A DNA stretch of 64,000 nt from Ceratothoa steindachneri (Eukaryota; Arthropoda; Malacostraca; Isopoda; Cymothoidae). This document shows positions 25,102 through 36,400 of this stretch, piece after piece. The notes under the pieces are model-generated. The model searched no databases, was not told the DNA's origin, and saw only the letters and a program-made list of their open reading frames with translations. The stretch lies in NCBI GenBank assembly GCA_963969495.1, contig OZ018324.1:141294355-141358354 (forward strand), read 5' to 3'. Both the position numbers and the translations under genes were made by a program. Numbering within the stretch: position 1 is the stretch's first letter; every line of letters starts with the position of its first letter.

Positions 25102-25522
25102 TTGTATTCGTAGGATTAGGATCTCCATGTATGTATAAACCGTCTTGTACGACTTAAATTAGATTCTCTTGTAATATAATTAGTTAATGTATATGTCTGG
25201 ATTTTGTAACGCTCAATGTCTATTTTTTTTTTGTAGGTATATATATTTGTACCCATTAAATTACGTATAAATTATTTTGTCCCATATGTACTAATTTTAT
25301 ATCCTTTCATTGCTCCATGTTCCTTTTTATGATTAAGTTTGTATAAAAGGTTAGTTTCCCCTATAATCAAAGGATCAAAATAATCATATGTATTGAGGTA
25401 ATACTTGCTAGGTGCATGAAGGTACGGTCGGTACAAGAAAACGAGTTCCCCACAACGCAGCTCTATCATTGTCCCTTCTCTCTTTTTTTTTGGAAGTGAC
25501 AACTTCTCCCGGAATGGAGGGG
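25102..25522 (+). other. Family A 3' untranslated region and polypurine tract, copy 1
   Basis: Noncoding, AT-rich, and clearly similar to 59,693-60,109 of copy 2. It ends in GGAATGGAGGGG (25,511-25,522) immediately before the LTR TG. This is a good polypurine tract and is identical in copy 2 (60,098-60,109). Confidence 0.75.
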
Positions 25523-25974
25523 TGTGATAGAACGGTTTGAGGCCGCTTTATTTTAAAAAATAAAACAAGTTGTTTAGAAACACGTTACTACCTACGTGCA
25601 TCTTTGCCTTGAAGCCGGGCGCGTTATCGTCCCACCTGAGTTAATATTTAACTAAGGAGGTTCATCTCCCCCCGTTTCGCCCCATGCGTCGACCTCGCTA
25701 GATTGAGTTAGGCTTATAAGCAGATAAGGTATTGTTCTCATGGCGCGGCTGGGCATTCCCTCGAAGCTCCCAATCCATTGTCCCCTACGCCAAGGGGATG
25801 GCACGACTATTTATATGGAAACTTTACCAATATGAGCAGATTGAGATCCAGATTATCCTCGCGAGACATCCCGCCGATCCGGTCTCACCTTGTGCAACAG
25901 GGCCCTCAACCTTGAGATCCACTATTTTGTCCAGAAGAGGACAATATCCCTTGAGTGCCAAAGTTCGTGCCTTT
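25523..25974 (+). repeat. Family A 3' LTR, copy 1 (truncated)
   Basis: Starts TGTGATAGAACGG and follows the 5' LTR until about GTTCGTGCCTT. The text then switches to family B gag. About 850 bases of LTR, including the whole subrepeat array, are missing. Confidence 0.88.
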
Positions 25975-26452
25975 AGTGTTGGCTAGATGCGTGCAAAATT
26001 CCCCAGGTCTACGAGTCCCTTCTGGACTTCTTCCTTAGGGATCAGCTTTTAGCTGCCATGGCTCCCGAAATTCTCGCCTCCATTAAGGATAAACGTGGCG
26101 CCAATTTCATGGAGTGCTTGGAAGTGGTATGATGTCTACGCGAGTAGTCATGATTTATACCCTAAGGATGTTAAAAAGGCTCCCCAATCATTCCCCAAAA
26201 CTGAATTTTATGGCCCTAATACTCCTTCCTAATTTGGTTCCAAGATTTACCAGAGTTCCTAGTCCCTCGAAGCCAAGAAACTTTCCTATATTGAAACACC
26301 GAGATGTTAAGCCCCTAGTTTCTTGTCCCCCGGTTGTGCCGTACCAAAAGAACCCTATCGCATGCTACACCTGCGTAGTTCCTGGCCATTACCACACGAA
26401 CTGTCCTCAAAACTCCCGATTCGCAAACTCTCAGTCCCACCAAGTACACTAA
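25975..26452 (+). pseudogene. Family B gag, 3' part
   Basis: Resumes the gag interrupted at 19,015, minus its middle. KIPQVYESLLDFFLRDQLLA and APEILASIKDKRGANFMECL (25,995-26,130) correspond to DFVLRDQFLGSLPTEIRTFV in family A. ASSHDLYPKD follows after a frame change. A perfect CCHC knuckle (CYTCVVPGHYHTNC) lies at 26,363-26,404. Part of the SCAN-like core is deleted together with the end of the family A LTR, so a single deletion probably removed both. Confidence 0.8.
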
Positions 26453-26509
26453 ATCTGGGCCCCCCCCCCTGATCCTCCTCCGTCTCCTCAGAAGACTCCC
26501 GAACCTCCC

Positions 26510-27093
26510 TTGCCCGCCAAAGACCCGGTCGATCAGGTAAATTTTCTCTTTAATGAGAACAATCCTGGTGGATTGAAGTTCGAGAAGGGAACTGTGAACG
26601 GTCGCCGAGTGTCCACCCTCGTCTGTGAAACCGGGTGCACTTGTATTATAGTGTCTCTTAGGACCTACTCCTCCCTGTTGAGCCCGGCCACAAGAAAGTT
26701 GTGGTGGTCCACAACTACCTTGGCGGGGCGAGTCGTTTGCCAGTAATTCGTTGTCACATTGAGTGTGACTATATGTCCGGTTGGGCCGAAGTGGTAGCGG
26801 CCCCAATCCAGTTCTGCTTCGTTTTTATTCGGTCAGAACCACGTAATTCTCCACCATCCTGTGGCCCAGCCCGTGATTACCCGTACACAGGCAGCCCTGG
26901 AATCCCGTGCACCTGTTACCCTCAACCCCCTATCGACCCGGACTTCCAAGCCCTTCGGGGCGATAAGTTTTCCCGCGCCCAGAAGGAGTGCGCAACTCTC
27001 TCCCCCCCCTTTGGGAGAAAACTAAAGCCCTCGAGCATAAGTCCACCCGAGGCAATAAACGAGTTTCGTATTCCAGGAAGAAGAACTTATTGA
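26510..27093 (+). pseudogene. Family B aspartic protease
   Basis: VNFLFNENNPGGLKFEKGTV and VSTLVCETGCTCIIVS (Asp of DTG changed to Glu, near 26,625) identify the protease. A frame change near 26,700 leads to MVVHNYLGGASRLPVIRC and WAEVVAAPIQF, matching family A. The later part (DPDFQALRGDKFSRAQKECA) matches the region after protease in family A (NQDFRTAQKECEAL). Confidence 0.8.
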
Positions 27094-27099
27094 GAGGTT

Positions 27100-27300
27100 T
27101 GAGTCCTAATTGGACCTTAAGTCAGGAGAACGAAATTTCAAGCCTGGCGCGAAGGTGCTGGTGCTACTTCCCACGCGAAGCAACAAAATCCTTAGCCAGT
27201 GAAAGGGACCCTACCCCTTTCTCGAGGCTAGAGGACCCATGGATTACCTCATCCATACTCCGGCGAGAGCGAAGGTTTTCTACGTGAATTTGTATATATA
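27100..27300 (+). pseudogene. Family B integrase C-terminal domain remnant
   Basis: In one frame with a stop, the text gives FKPGAKVLVLLPTRSNKILS, then GPYPFLEARGPMDYLI and VFYVNL. This aligns with the family A integrase tail (FKPSDEVLLLLLTASNKLLS, GPYSVREVRGPVDYLI). It follows the protease directly, so integrase core and all of RT/RNase H are deleted. Because RT is missing, this copy cannot show which pol order family B had. Confidence 0.75.
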
Positions 27301-27667
27301 TTATCTCATTAATCTTCCTAATTATGATTTCTTTTTTTTTAGGTCACTAAATTGTGGAGTTTTTTTTGTCCCATATTTATGCCTCCATTCAATTGTATCC
27401 TTTCTTTGGTTCCACTGAAATATCGCCAATGTTCTCCTGTGATTTGTCTTTTTTTAAATTGTATTAGATAAGTTCTCAATAATCGACCTGTTTAAGGCTT
27501 ATGTCCATAAATTTTCCGCTAAGCTCAAATTTACGTTTTTTTTGTGTGTACACCTGTCATAGAAGGTCAGAATTTCCCTAGACCTTTGATGGTTCTAGTT
27601 TGACTGGTTGGGATGATCCTTTCCTACGCAACTGCTCTGTAATGCATCATCTTTCGGTTAAGAGATG
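27301..27667 (+). other. Family B 3' untranslated region
   Basis: Noncoding T-rich text between the integrase remnant and the 3' LTR. No clear polypurine tract was seen; AAGAGATG precedes the LTR. Confidence 0.5.
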
Positions 27668-28580
27668 TGTGAGGGAATCCCCACGTGGAAGATCTTTGGC
27701 AGAAAGGAACTCCCATGTGCAGCTAAAGGCCCCCCCCCCTTCCACAAGCGGTAGCCTCGAATCAAGTCCCCCACAATTCACCTATATGCGGGCTAAAATA
27801 GCTCTGCGAGAAGATTCGAGGCCCTTCGAGAGTAGGGCTGTTTCCCGCTAACCCCCAACTCCGGGGAGAGCCTTGGATATAAATAACGCTCGAATCCCCG
27901 GAAGACAAAGAGAGTTGAGAACTCTCTCCAGAACCAAGAAGATTTCCCTATGGTTCCAAGTAAAGTGCTAGCAACAAAGCAAAGTGACAGCTGGACTATT
28001 TTGTTTATTTGGAATTAGCCCCAGCCAGGAGGTAATTCCACTGAAAGATCACCCCGAGTGATTTTCCCGACTTCTTTCATCATTTCCTGTCGAAGCCCAA
28101 CTCATTTCGGGTAGCTGAAATACTCTCCCCTGGACCGGAAGTTACCCCCCCCCCTTGCTTTTGGAGAACCGTCATCTCTCCGACCTCCCTCTTCGAATTT
28201 CGAGTGGCCTCACCTCAAGAGCAGAAGACATCCGTGAGCTAACCCCCCTCCTCGCCTTTAGAAACATAATTGAGTTAATCTCACCCCTCCTTCGTTTATT
28301 GATGTGATTTTGGCCCGTTAATTCTCTGAGGTAATTTTACCCTTCAATTATCTTATTAATATTTTTGGTATAAATAAAATTCTGTTTTTATACATGTGTC
28401 TTTAAATAACCTTGAACTTTGCCATTGTCCATAATTTGCCTGACCTCGTTGAACTCTCTCGTTACTCAGCCCGTCTGAACGCGTGGTTTTGCGTCCCTTT
28501 TGTCGGTTCGCTTTCAAGTTATTGGTCCTCTCCCATAAATATAATATGGTATTGATATAATGTAATGTCATACTACGACA
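27668..28580 (+). repeat. Family B 3' LTR
   Basis: 913 bases, TGTGAGGGAATCCCC to CTACGACA, similar throughout to 17,096-18,057. It carries the same TATAAATA and AATAAA. It is followed by ACGGC, the right target-site duplication. Confidence 0.92.
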
Positions 28581-28612
28581 ACGGCCTTTTACCTTATTAC
28601 CTATATTAATAT

Positions 28613-28614
<2 letters not shown>

Positions 28615-28681
<67 letters not shown>
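28615..28681. repeat. TA microsatellite
   Basis: Alternating TA in the flank right of the family B element, separated from the LTR by about 35 bases of unique text. Confidence 0.9.
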
Positions 28682-28683
<2 letters not shown>

Positions 28684-29279
28684 CAGTAATAGAAGGCTAC
28701 TTACAGCAACCTTGAAGGCCAAAAATGGTCATCATTATGGGTAAGTTGACCCGATGGATAACATAGGCAAATCAGATTCAGCAAAAGTGACACCAGCTAG
28801 TTCGGAAGTTAGGTTAAATTAGGTTAGGTTATGCTCGAAATTTTACTCGTTTTAGTTTTTACTTAGAAAATAATCGTGGCTATGATTTGCAATTGAAACA
28901 TCAACATTGCCCTTTGAAAAAGTAATTACGCCGCTAAATATTTTTAAAAACGCGATAATATCTATTATAAGCATGCCGAGAGTCGAGGAATTCAGACCTC
29001 AAGTTAAAACTCACGCTTATCTGCTTGAGGTGCGCGTTAAAGTCTGTGCTGCCACCCACCTAATCATGTTTGACTGCCCGACCACCCAATTGGTCGCCTT
29101 GCCGCACGACCGTAATGTGAAAAGCGTTTTGTCTTAGTCTTTCATGATCCATACCCCAATTACTTAAAATAATACCTACCAACTTTAATTGCTTAATTCA
29201 ACTGAAGCAGAGAATTTTACTTGTTAATGATTGTATTTTATTCCCTGACAACGCATTTGCTAAAGGAACTATGAAAATG
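28682..29279. other. Unassigned flank with short TTAGG-like motifs
   Basis: No gene recognised. At 28,809-28,833 there is TTAGGTTAAATTAGGTTAGG, a few units like the TTAGG telomere repeat of many arthropods. It is too short to be more than chance or an old interstitial trace. Confidence 0.4.
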
Positions 29280-29605
29280 TCATTGCAAACAAGAGCAAAT
29301 AATCATAGGCCATTTAGTGATTTGTAACACAATTAAGAACGATGAAAGACGTAATAAATTTTCGAGGATCATCCTCTCCACACGGGCCACATTGTCCTCG
29401 TTTGTCACGTCTGACGGGCTTGCTGGACGGGGATCAACTTCAAGGGACTTACGACCATGGCGAAACTCCCTATTCCAGCAAGCAATGGTTGCTGCAACCA
29501 TGCGTTCATGGATCTCTTTTGCATTCTTGCCTTCCTTGGTCAAAAATATGATCAGTGCACGGTGCTCAACCTTCTCCATTTTTGATAAAATTGTGACTGA
29601 CGATC
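29280..29605 (-). pseudogene. Mariner-like transposase N-terminal fragment
   Basis: The minus-strand frame from 29,579 opens MEKVEHRALIIFLTKEGKNA, then KEIHERMVA, FRHGRKSLEVDPRP and SDVTNEDNVARVERMILEN. This is the helix-turn-helix N terminus found in mariner/Tc1 transposases, which bind the element ends. A deletion after HERMVA removes the expected middle of the first helical unit. The similarity ends near 29,340. The DDE/D catalytic domain is absent and I saw no terminal inverted repeats, so it is a dead fragment. Confidence 0.75.
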
Positions 29606-29730
29606 CGCGATCAGCTACTGCTTCTTAAATAGAGAAGGCAGGAGCGCGCGGCTGCAGGTCCTAACTTGTCATAACTTGTCCTAACACCCTCACAAACAGC
29701 CAATTCCCCTTCCTCATTTTTGCCCTACCG

Positions 29731-30199
29731 ATTTATTTTTTTATTTATTTATTTATTTCATACTAATCCAATGTACAGTAAAAACATATTACATTTTAAA
29801 TCCTAATGCCAAGTTACTATAAGTACTTATACATACAGGATTATTTATAGGCCCAAAATAAGTCAGTGACTTTTAGGGTAGAAACTTAAGACTAAGCATA
29901 AAATTATCAAGACTAAAAATCCGTTTATGAATATACAAATATAAACAACTTAATATTCATTCGAGAACTTAACCATTGTAATGATTGCAAATAACGAATA
30001 ATTATATAATTTAAATTTAGAGATAAATTAAAAAAACTATTTTATTTCCAGCGATTCTTTCAAAAGGTATGTAGTTAACATAGTCAACAGTCTTATATAA
30101 ATAATAACATATTTATAATGTATAAATCAAAGTAGTAGTACACAGTATAATAGTGTACGGTAACAAATAAATACACAATAACAAAAGCTGAATAGAAAT
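29731..30199 (-). other. 3' UTR and tail of the truncated LINE (family D)
   Basis: AT-rich text downstream (on the minus strand) of the RT stop. It ends in four or so units of AAAT (plus strand ATTT, about 29,735-29,758), a common 3' tail type in CR1/Jockey-like LINEs. The tail marks the 3' end of the insertion. Confidence 0.6.
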
Positions 30200-31435
30200 T
30201 TAGTAAGTTAAAATTATATTGTTTTTAAGAGGTCTTTTGAATTGAGCTAAATTGGTTTGGGATTTGATATTTTCGTCCATGCCATTCCATATTTTGATAG
30301 ATTTGTACAGAAAGCTACATTGTGATTTTGATTTTGAATACAAGAGTGAAATAAATTTTGTTAAATTGCGGGTTTGGTGATTATGGGTATTATCAGCTGT
30401 TTGTAACATATTAAATATATAGCTATTATAGGAACACTTTATTGTTTTGTGAAGGAATGAGGATGTTCGAAAAACAAAGAGTTCATTTAATTTTAGAATT
30501 CTGGATTCCTTAAAATAACGATTAGTGTGCTCATTGTAGACAAGTTGATGGATGGCTCGAATTGCTTTTTTCTGTAATATGACTAATTTATTGAGATAAT
30601 TTTGATATTTTCCATACCAACTCTCTATGCCATATGTCAAGTAAGGTTGCACCATTGTCATATATAAAGAGTGGAGAATAGATTTAGGAAGAAACTTATT
30701 TAATTTATATAATATTCCAATCGATTTTGATAGTTTGGTTGAGATATGCGTAATATGTTGTTTAAAACTCAGATTTTTGTCAATAAAGATGCCTAGGAAT
30801 TTGATATGAGTAGTTTCATAGATTATTCCGTCGCCCATTTTAATATGGGGCAATTCAATAGATTTTTTGTAAGAGAAAAGAATATATTTGGTTTTATCTT
30901 CATTTATTGATAGTTTACTAACATTAAGCCACCTGAAGACATTTTCGAGTTCTTTATTTATTGTAAATGCAATGTTGCTTGGTTTGTCATATGGCAAGGG
31001 AGTTGATAAGGCACTATCATCCGCGAATAATATAAATTTAAACAGAGAAGATGATTTAACAATATCATTAATATAGATTAAAAATAAGAGTGGCCTTAGC
31101 ACGGAGCCTTGTGGGACCCCAGTTGTAATATTAAGGTGGGATGAGTCATGACCATTGACGGAGACCAATTGCTTTCTTTCAGTTAAATATGATTTCAACC
31201 AATTTTGACAGTTGCCTCTAATTCCGTACATAGCTAATTTTGAAAGTAGAATATTATGGTTGACACAATTGAAAGCTTTTTTAAAATCGAGAAAAATTGA
31301 GAATACAATGTGGCCCTTTTCAATGTTATCACATAAATATTGAAGGTGGATAATTATCTCGTGAATCGTTGATTTCTGACGTCTCAAACCATAGTGCTTA
31401 TAAAATCGTACAGGAACTTTGTGGCTTACCTAGGA
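30200..31435 (-). pseudogene. LINE family D reverse transcriptase, 5'-truncated but open
   Basis: The longest open frame of the window: 395 codons from 31,387, and the frame stays open a further 15 or so codons upstream (KHYGLRRQKST), so the Met is not a true start. RT blocks in order: FSIFLDFKKAFNCVNHNILL (catalytic Asp at residue 34), GVPQGSVLRPLLFLIYIND (90-108), FILFADDSALS (both Asp of FADD present, residues 123-124), LNVSKLSINEDKTKYILF, HIKFLGIFIDKNL. A C-terminal domain follows to the stop. The catalytic triad is intact. There is no endonuclease or ORF1, as expected of 5' truncation. The clade is CR1/L2/Jockey-like; I cannot place it more finely. Confidence 0.85.
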
Positions 31436-33405
31436 ATGTCGTTTCAAAAAATATAATAAATATGTTTAGGAAAATACATGATTACTATTACTTTAAAAAT
31501 GATCTTGATGAAATATGAGTTGGGCAACTATTTCTTTTACCATATGCTTTCTTACCTTACATATTCTAAACCGAAGACTTCTATCCTTTCCCATCGTTTT
31601 TTAGCAAGCATTAATTGTACCTTAGGGTGTTTTCACGTTGGTATTTCTGTAATTCTGTTGATAATTTTAAAGTTTTTTACAATACGGCAAAAGCTTTCCA
31701 GATGAACATTATACAATTTATTAATGCTCGGAAGTAGTAGAAAAGAATGGAAAGTTTTTTTACAAATATCAAAACAACTGGTGTCTAATTTATTATTTTG
31801 AAGCATATAAATCATTTTATTATCTCCCAACTGCATATTTTTTTAATTTAACATTGAGTTTTTTTCCAATATTTTTAACTTTGTAGTCAATCTGTTTCCA
31901 TTTGATCTGTTCTTATCTCTATTTCTACTTTCTTTTTGTTACAGAAATTCGGGGTCTTTGTTTTTATTCCTAATTATTGAAGAAGCATGGTTAATACTCC
32001 CAAGATAGAAAAAAAGGAAGAAACCATATTTTAGTTAGAAATTTGAATGAGATTAAAGCAGTAAATCTCAACTTTAATTTACTGTTTTTAAAATCTCGGA
32101 ATGCTATTCTTTACTTTCTTATGTATGCTGTCAAACACAAAGTTAATTTTCAATAATTTGATATCTAATGTTATCAGTGACCTGCTTTTGAATGACGGGA
32201 TTTAGACTGTTATTTATAGCTTTATGTTTATGTATCTATCGCCTCCTGTACATTTTCCTCACTTAAAAACAAATTTAGGCTAGATTTTCATAGTGTTCAA
32301 TAATTTAACTACTTGAATAGAAAATACAGACATACAATTGGGTTGTTTTTTTTTCTCAATCAGTAGTTGTTCAGGCTCTTTTCCATACTTCTTAAAACAC
32401 CTTCAAACATCAGGAAATATAAGTAATTCACTGCTGGCAAATAATAAACATGATTAATCCATCTTCAGATAGCATCGGCTTTGCCTGTGGGATGCTCATC
32501 ATCAAAGACAAGCAAGGAATTTATCGAATAAACAAATCGATAAGCCATAAAATCTGAAGCAATTGTGTATTTTACCGTCGTGCTACATTATAAGCAATAC
32601 AGTGCGTTTATTAGTAGGTGAAAACGATTTTGTTTATTAAAAAATTGAAGGTTATAATCCCCAAATGATATGATTATTTTCCGCTATTTGACTGGTTTAC
32701 TGGCGTGGATGCAAAACGACAGCCATGCACAAAACGATGCAGTATAAAGGTGGATACTTAATTCCATACCTTATCATATGCAATCATTACGTACATTTCT
32801 GTTTTCCTTAAAAATGTAATTAAAATTAATTAAAACCTTTTTGGAAATAAATATTTACCAAATAAAAATAAATTATCGGGTATTTTAAATTCCTTCTTTT
32901 TTATTCATTCTCGCTCAGTCATTAACTAAATTTTGACTAGACAATTCGCTTTCGAAGCGAAAAGGTGGTTCTTGGCCCTATTTGAGAGCGATGCTACAAA
33001 CTTACTTCAGAAGGAGAAGCCCAAATGGAATACATGCATTCAGATGTGGCTCAAACAAGCGAAACGCAAATTCTACATAATAATGGAAGCAACAAGAAAT
33101 GTTGTGTCATATCCGCAAACATTATATATATATCCAAATTTTTCTCAATATTGAATTCAATCAAATGTTTTTCCATTGTGGTAAAAAGAATTTTTTTTCA
33201 ACCTTTCATGTTTGCATGTTTTTGCTATGTATAAAACTTTGTTCCATATTTAAATTGATTTATACTTTTTTTTTTTCGTGTTCGTGTAGATTTTCTTAAC
33301 TGACTACAGTAGGCACTCAGGATTTATCTGTAGAATGTGCAAAATCATTTGATATCTGTTTTTAAATCTCTATCTATCTATTTCTACCTTTAAGAATTTC
33401 CTTAC

Positions 33406-33412
<7 letters not shown>
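31436..33412. other. AT-rich stretch, nothing recognised
   Basis: No coding, RNA or repeat structure that I could support. Short open frames here are rich in Phe, Leu, Ile and Lys, as expected by chance in AT-rich DNA. Confidence 0.4.
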
Positions 33413-33478
<66 letters not shown>

Positions 33479-33730
33479 TTGGGTGTGTGTCTTTCGGCAT
33501 CTCTCTCTCTCTACTTCTCTCTAGCTCCATAACTATCATGTCTACTTCTCTCTTTACCTATATCTAACTCACTACCTATCTATCTATATCTACCTCTCTC
33601 TCATTCTTTCTCTTTCCTTCTTCCTCTTTCATTCTCTACCTACCTATGACTATCTACTGCATTGTTCTATCTACATCTGTCTTCACTTCTATTGTTCTTT
33701 TTATTTCTGTGTAGATATCTGTCTATCTAT
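33413..33730. repeat. TA microsatellite followed by CT/CTAT-rich simple sequence
   Basis: TA repeat from about 33,413 to 33,474, then TCTCTCTC, CTATCTATCT and related pyrimidine-rich motifs to about 33,730. Low complexity throughout. Confidence 0.85.
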
Positions 33731-35789
33731 CCAGGTAATTAATTCTCTTTCAGCATCTCTAAATCTCTTGCTGTGCTGTGCATTCTACCCTTCGCGGTTA
33801 CAGTGACTCTATCTCACATTTCTCACAAGTGCTTAATCAAAATTACCTAGTTTTGTGTATCGTTGCCACGGCTCGAAAACAGGTCAGAGAAATATATGAA
33901 CATATATTAAAGTTTGCATTTTGCTGTGTATCTTTCTACCATAAGCAACTATATGTTACAGCTACATTAATTGTTGTTTCATCTAGTTTACATAAAGGCA
34001 TCTAAAAAGCTCTCAATATTGAGTGATTTATTTTTTCTCATTGCGAATGGTCGCGGTGTAAGCATAATCAAGAGAGCCTTATATTGCCAAGAAATATAAG
34101 TAGAAGCAGCTTACAATAAAACAGGATCTAAAAGGAATTCTATTTCACATCCGACAAAATTGTAATTTCTCTAATGTATTTATTAACATGAATCAAAGAT
34201 GAAGAATCTACAATAATTCCAAATTTAAAAAGATAATCTTAAGAGCATTATAAATTACATTATCTTTTAAACATAAGAGAGATTATTTATTGAAGGCACG
34301 AAAGATCAGATGAAGGAAGATAGTGTCAAAACAATTAAATAGTTAAATTTGAATTTGACGAGCACCATTTTAAAAGTTAAAATTTTCAAGCATCTAAAAT
34401 ATGGGCCAAAATTAAATATCCCACAATGATCACATGCAGCATTTGGTAAAGTATACAGGAATTAAAAAAAAGCTTGCCTAATCAATTAAGTTTTACATTT
34501 TCTCTCATTGAAAAATGATTGCAGCATTAAAATACAAATTTTCTCTCGCTAAATTCATAGACAGTTTAGGCAATATGTAGAACATGCCTCTTTACTCTTT
34601 TGGAATCAATATTTTGTAGCTCTGACATGTTAGATCAGACCAAAACATCTAAAAATATATAAATCTCTGTAGGAATTCAAAGTATAGTCCTCAGAAAATA
34701 ATTCATTTATAAGGATTGTAAGTTCCTAAATGTTAACCTAATTTTATTTTCGAAAGTTTTACTCGAATTCTGGACATGCATTTAATGCATTGAAAATTCC
34801 ATAATTTTCTCTGAATTAATTGGGAAAAAGTTTTATAAAGAGAGTGCTGCCACAGCCCCTTTTGCGTTTATTCTATAAAAACTTAAATCTTAACTTTTGT
34901 AGATTAGAAGAAACTTTTAAAACCTCGAACAAGAAAATTCCAGCCGAATATATATATAGGTACACATTGATTAGACACCACACAAAAATCACCATTTTTA
35001 TTTGTTTATGTAATTTAAGGTCATTTATCTTTAGACATTGTAATTCGTGGGTAATATTTCAAGAAAGAGAAATCAGAAAGTGCACACCCCAAAATATACT
35101 TTTACTGATTAAAGAGAATAAAGGATAAAGATTGATAGCATTTGCCATAATAGTTAACTAATATGATGTAAATGAATGGTTAATTAATTAGGTTGTTTAG
35201 GTTGGGTTAGGTAGGATGATATAGAGAGGTGACAGAACTAGTGTATAACACGAGAGAATAAATAAAAATACCGCACATATGAGTGTAGGAGAAAAAATAT
35301 TTAGAAGTTCAAAAACATATGAGAGCTTCTGAAGTATTAAGAAAGAATATCATGATAAAGTTGGAATTGGAAGACACGGATTCGCCTTTGTGATGCATGT
35401 TACTTTACATAATCTCGGTAGAGTTTAGAAAAATTAGGCCAAAGAATAAGGTTTAGTAATACCTCTTGCGAAGTAAATACTTTTAGTATAAATACCAGTT
35501 TGAAATTTAAAAAGTAATGAGAAATTGAAAACGACGTGTATTTACTGTTCCATACTTTTGGGTACTTCAGAAGCAGCTGTCCGATTGTCGAGTGAAAATC
35601 GAGTGTTGAAGGCAATATGTGTGTCAATTAAGGAAATAGAGCGGGAAAATTATTATAGTTTAATGCTTAGTTTGTCCGTATCAATTATAAATTCTGTCCC
35701 CGGGTGCACATTTGTACCACAGATTTGTAACTTTGTAGCTATATATTTAACCATTTGATGTAAAGATTAAAGAGCGTGGCTGAAAACAA
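33731..35789. other. AT-rich stretch, nothing recognised
   Basis: No convincing gene. A short TTAGG-like run (TTTAGGTTGGGTTAGGTAGG) occurs near 35,199. Confidence 0.4.
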
Positions 35790-35814
35790 AATGGAAATGT
35801 TTATAAAGAACTTG
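35790..35814. repeat. 53-bp satellite, left fragment and LINE duplication
   Basis: ATGGAAATGTTTATAAAGAACTTG matches the satellite unit (ATGGAAAAGTTTATAAAGAACTTG). TATAAAGAACTTG at 35,802-35,814 is repeated at 41,922-41,934 across the I-type LINE. This is consistent with a 13-bp target-site duplication. Confidence 0.75.
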
Positions 35815-36400
35815 TATTTTTTTATTTTAAGGGCTCATCTGGCGACTGCCTAACTGGACATTAGTCGCCGTATTCAACACTGCATCAATAAGATGCAAAA
35901 TAAAACAACAATAAAAAATGAAAAAAATAAAAAGGGAATAAACAGAAAGCAAGCTCCGGCGTCGTGGGGAGGTCCTCCTCTCCCAGCGCACGAATGTGCG
36001 ATCTACTAAAATAATATAAGACAACAAAACAAACAACTAGTTAAATATAGGGGAGAAGTACGGCCTCCCCCCTCAAAGTCTATAAGTCCACCAGTCAATG
36101 TGTACGAACTCATCCCGAGTACAAGGGAGAGGCGTAAGCGACCCCGCCTATCCCGGTACCGAGACAGGGAACGTGCACGGAGATAGTGCAGACTGGGACA
36201 TTCAACAAGAATGTGCCGAACAGTCTAGCGAACAAAGCAGACTGTACAGTATGGTGCTTGCGAGCGCTCCATCAAATCGCGGTTCGTCCTGCGAGTTTGT
36301 CCAATTCGAAGACGGCAGAAATCAAACTTAAGCCCTCGCGGAATTAGGGGGTAGGTCCATAGGAACAGTCGCGGTGCAATCACAAGCAACGTTAAGTTCC
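35815..36400 (-). other. I-type LINE 3' UTR
   Basis: Noncoding part between the RNase H end and the A-rich tail. It includes GGCAGTCGCCAGATGAGCCC close to the 3' end (minus strand, near 35,850) and a T-rich block at 35,890-35,930. Confidence 0.6.

Larger units (their letters stand above)
19016..25974 (+). mobile_element. Family A LTR element, copy 1 (nested; integrase upstream of RT)
   Basis: Ty3/Gypsy-type LTR retrotransposon inserted in the gag of family B. The 5' LTR is 19,016-20,331; the 3' LTR starts at 25,523 and is cut at about 25,974 by a deletion that also removed part of the host gag. The internal order is gag, protease, integrase, reverse transcriptase, RNase H, polypurine tract, with no env. 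All genes have stops or shifts. The bases before the insertion are CAAGC; the right duplication is lost in the deletion. Because it sits inside family B, it inserted later than that element. Confidence 0.9.
17091..28585 (+). mobile_element. Family B LTR element, complete ends, with nested family A insertion
   Basis: The 5' LTR begins TGTGAGGGAATCCC at 17,096 and the 3' LTR ends CTACGACA at 28,580. The five bases outside are ACGGC on both sides (17,091-17,095 and 28,581-28,585), a perfect target-site duplication that fixes the limits of this insertion. Inside are a putative primer-binding site, a gag interrupted after 19,015 by a family A element, the remaining gag (from about 25,975), a protease start, a remnant of the integrase C-terminal domain and the 3' LTR. 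No reverse transcriptase is left, so the copy is defective. Ty3/Gypsy assignment rests on gag, protease and the GPY/F-type integrase tail. Confidence 0.9.

Noticed and set aside
25732..25986. 84-codon frame within the truncated family A LTR
   Set aside because: LTR sequence is noncoding and the same stretch is broken by stops in the other LTR copies.
28809..28833. TTAGG-like units as a telomere trace
   Set aside because: Only a few imperfect units; a similar short run occurs near 35,199. It cannot be separated from chance.
33480..33730. CRISPR-like or regulatory tandem structure
   Set aside because: It is simple CT/CTAT sequence without spacers or regular unit length; CRISPR arrays are also not expected in a eukaryote.
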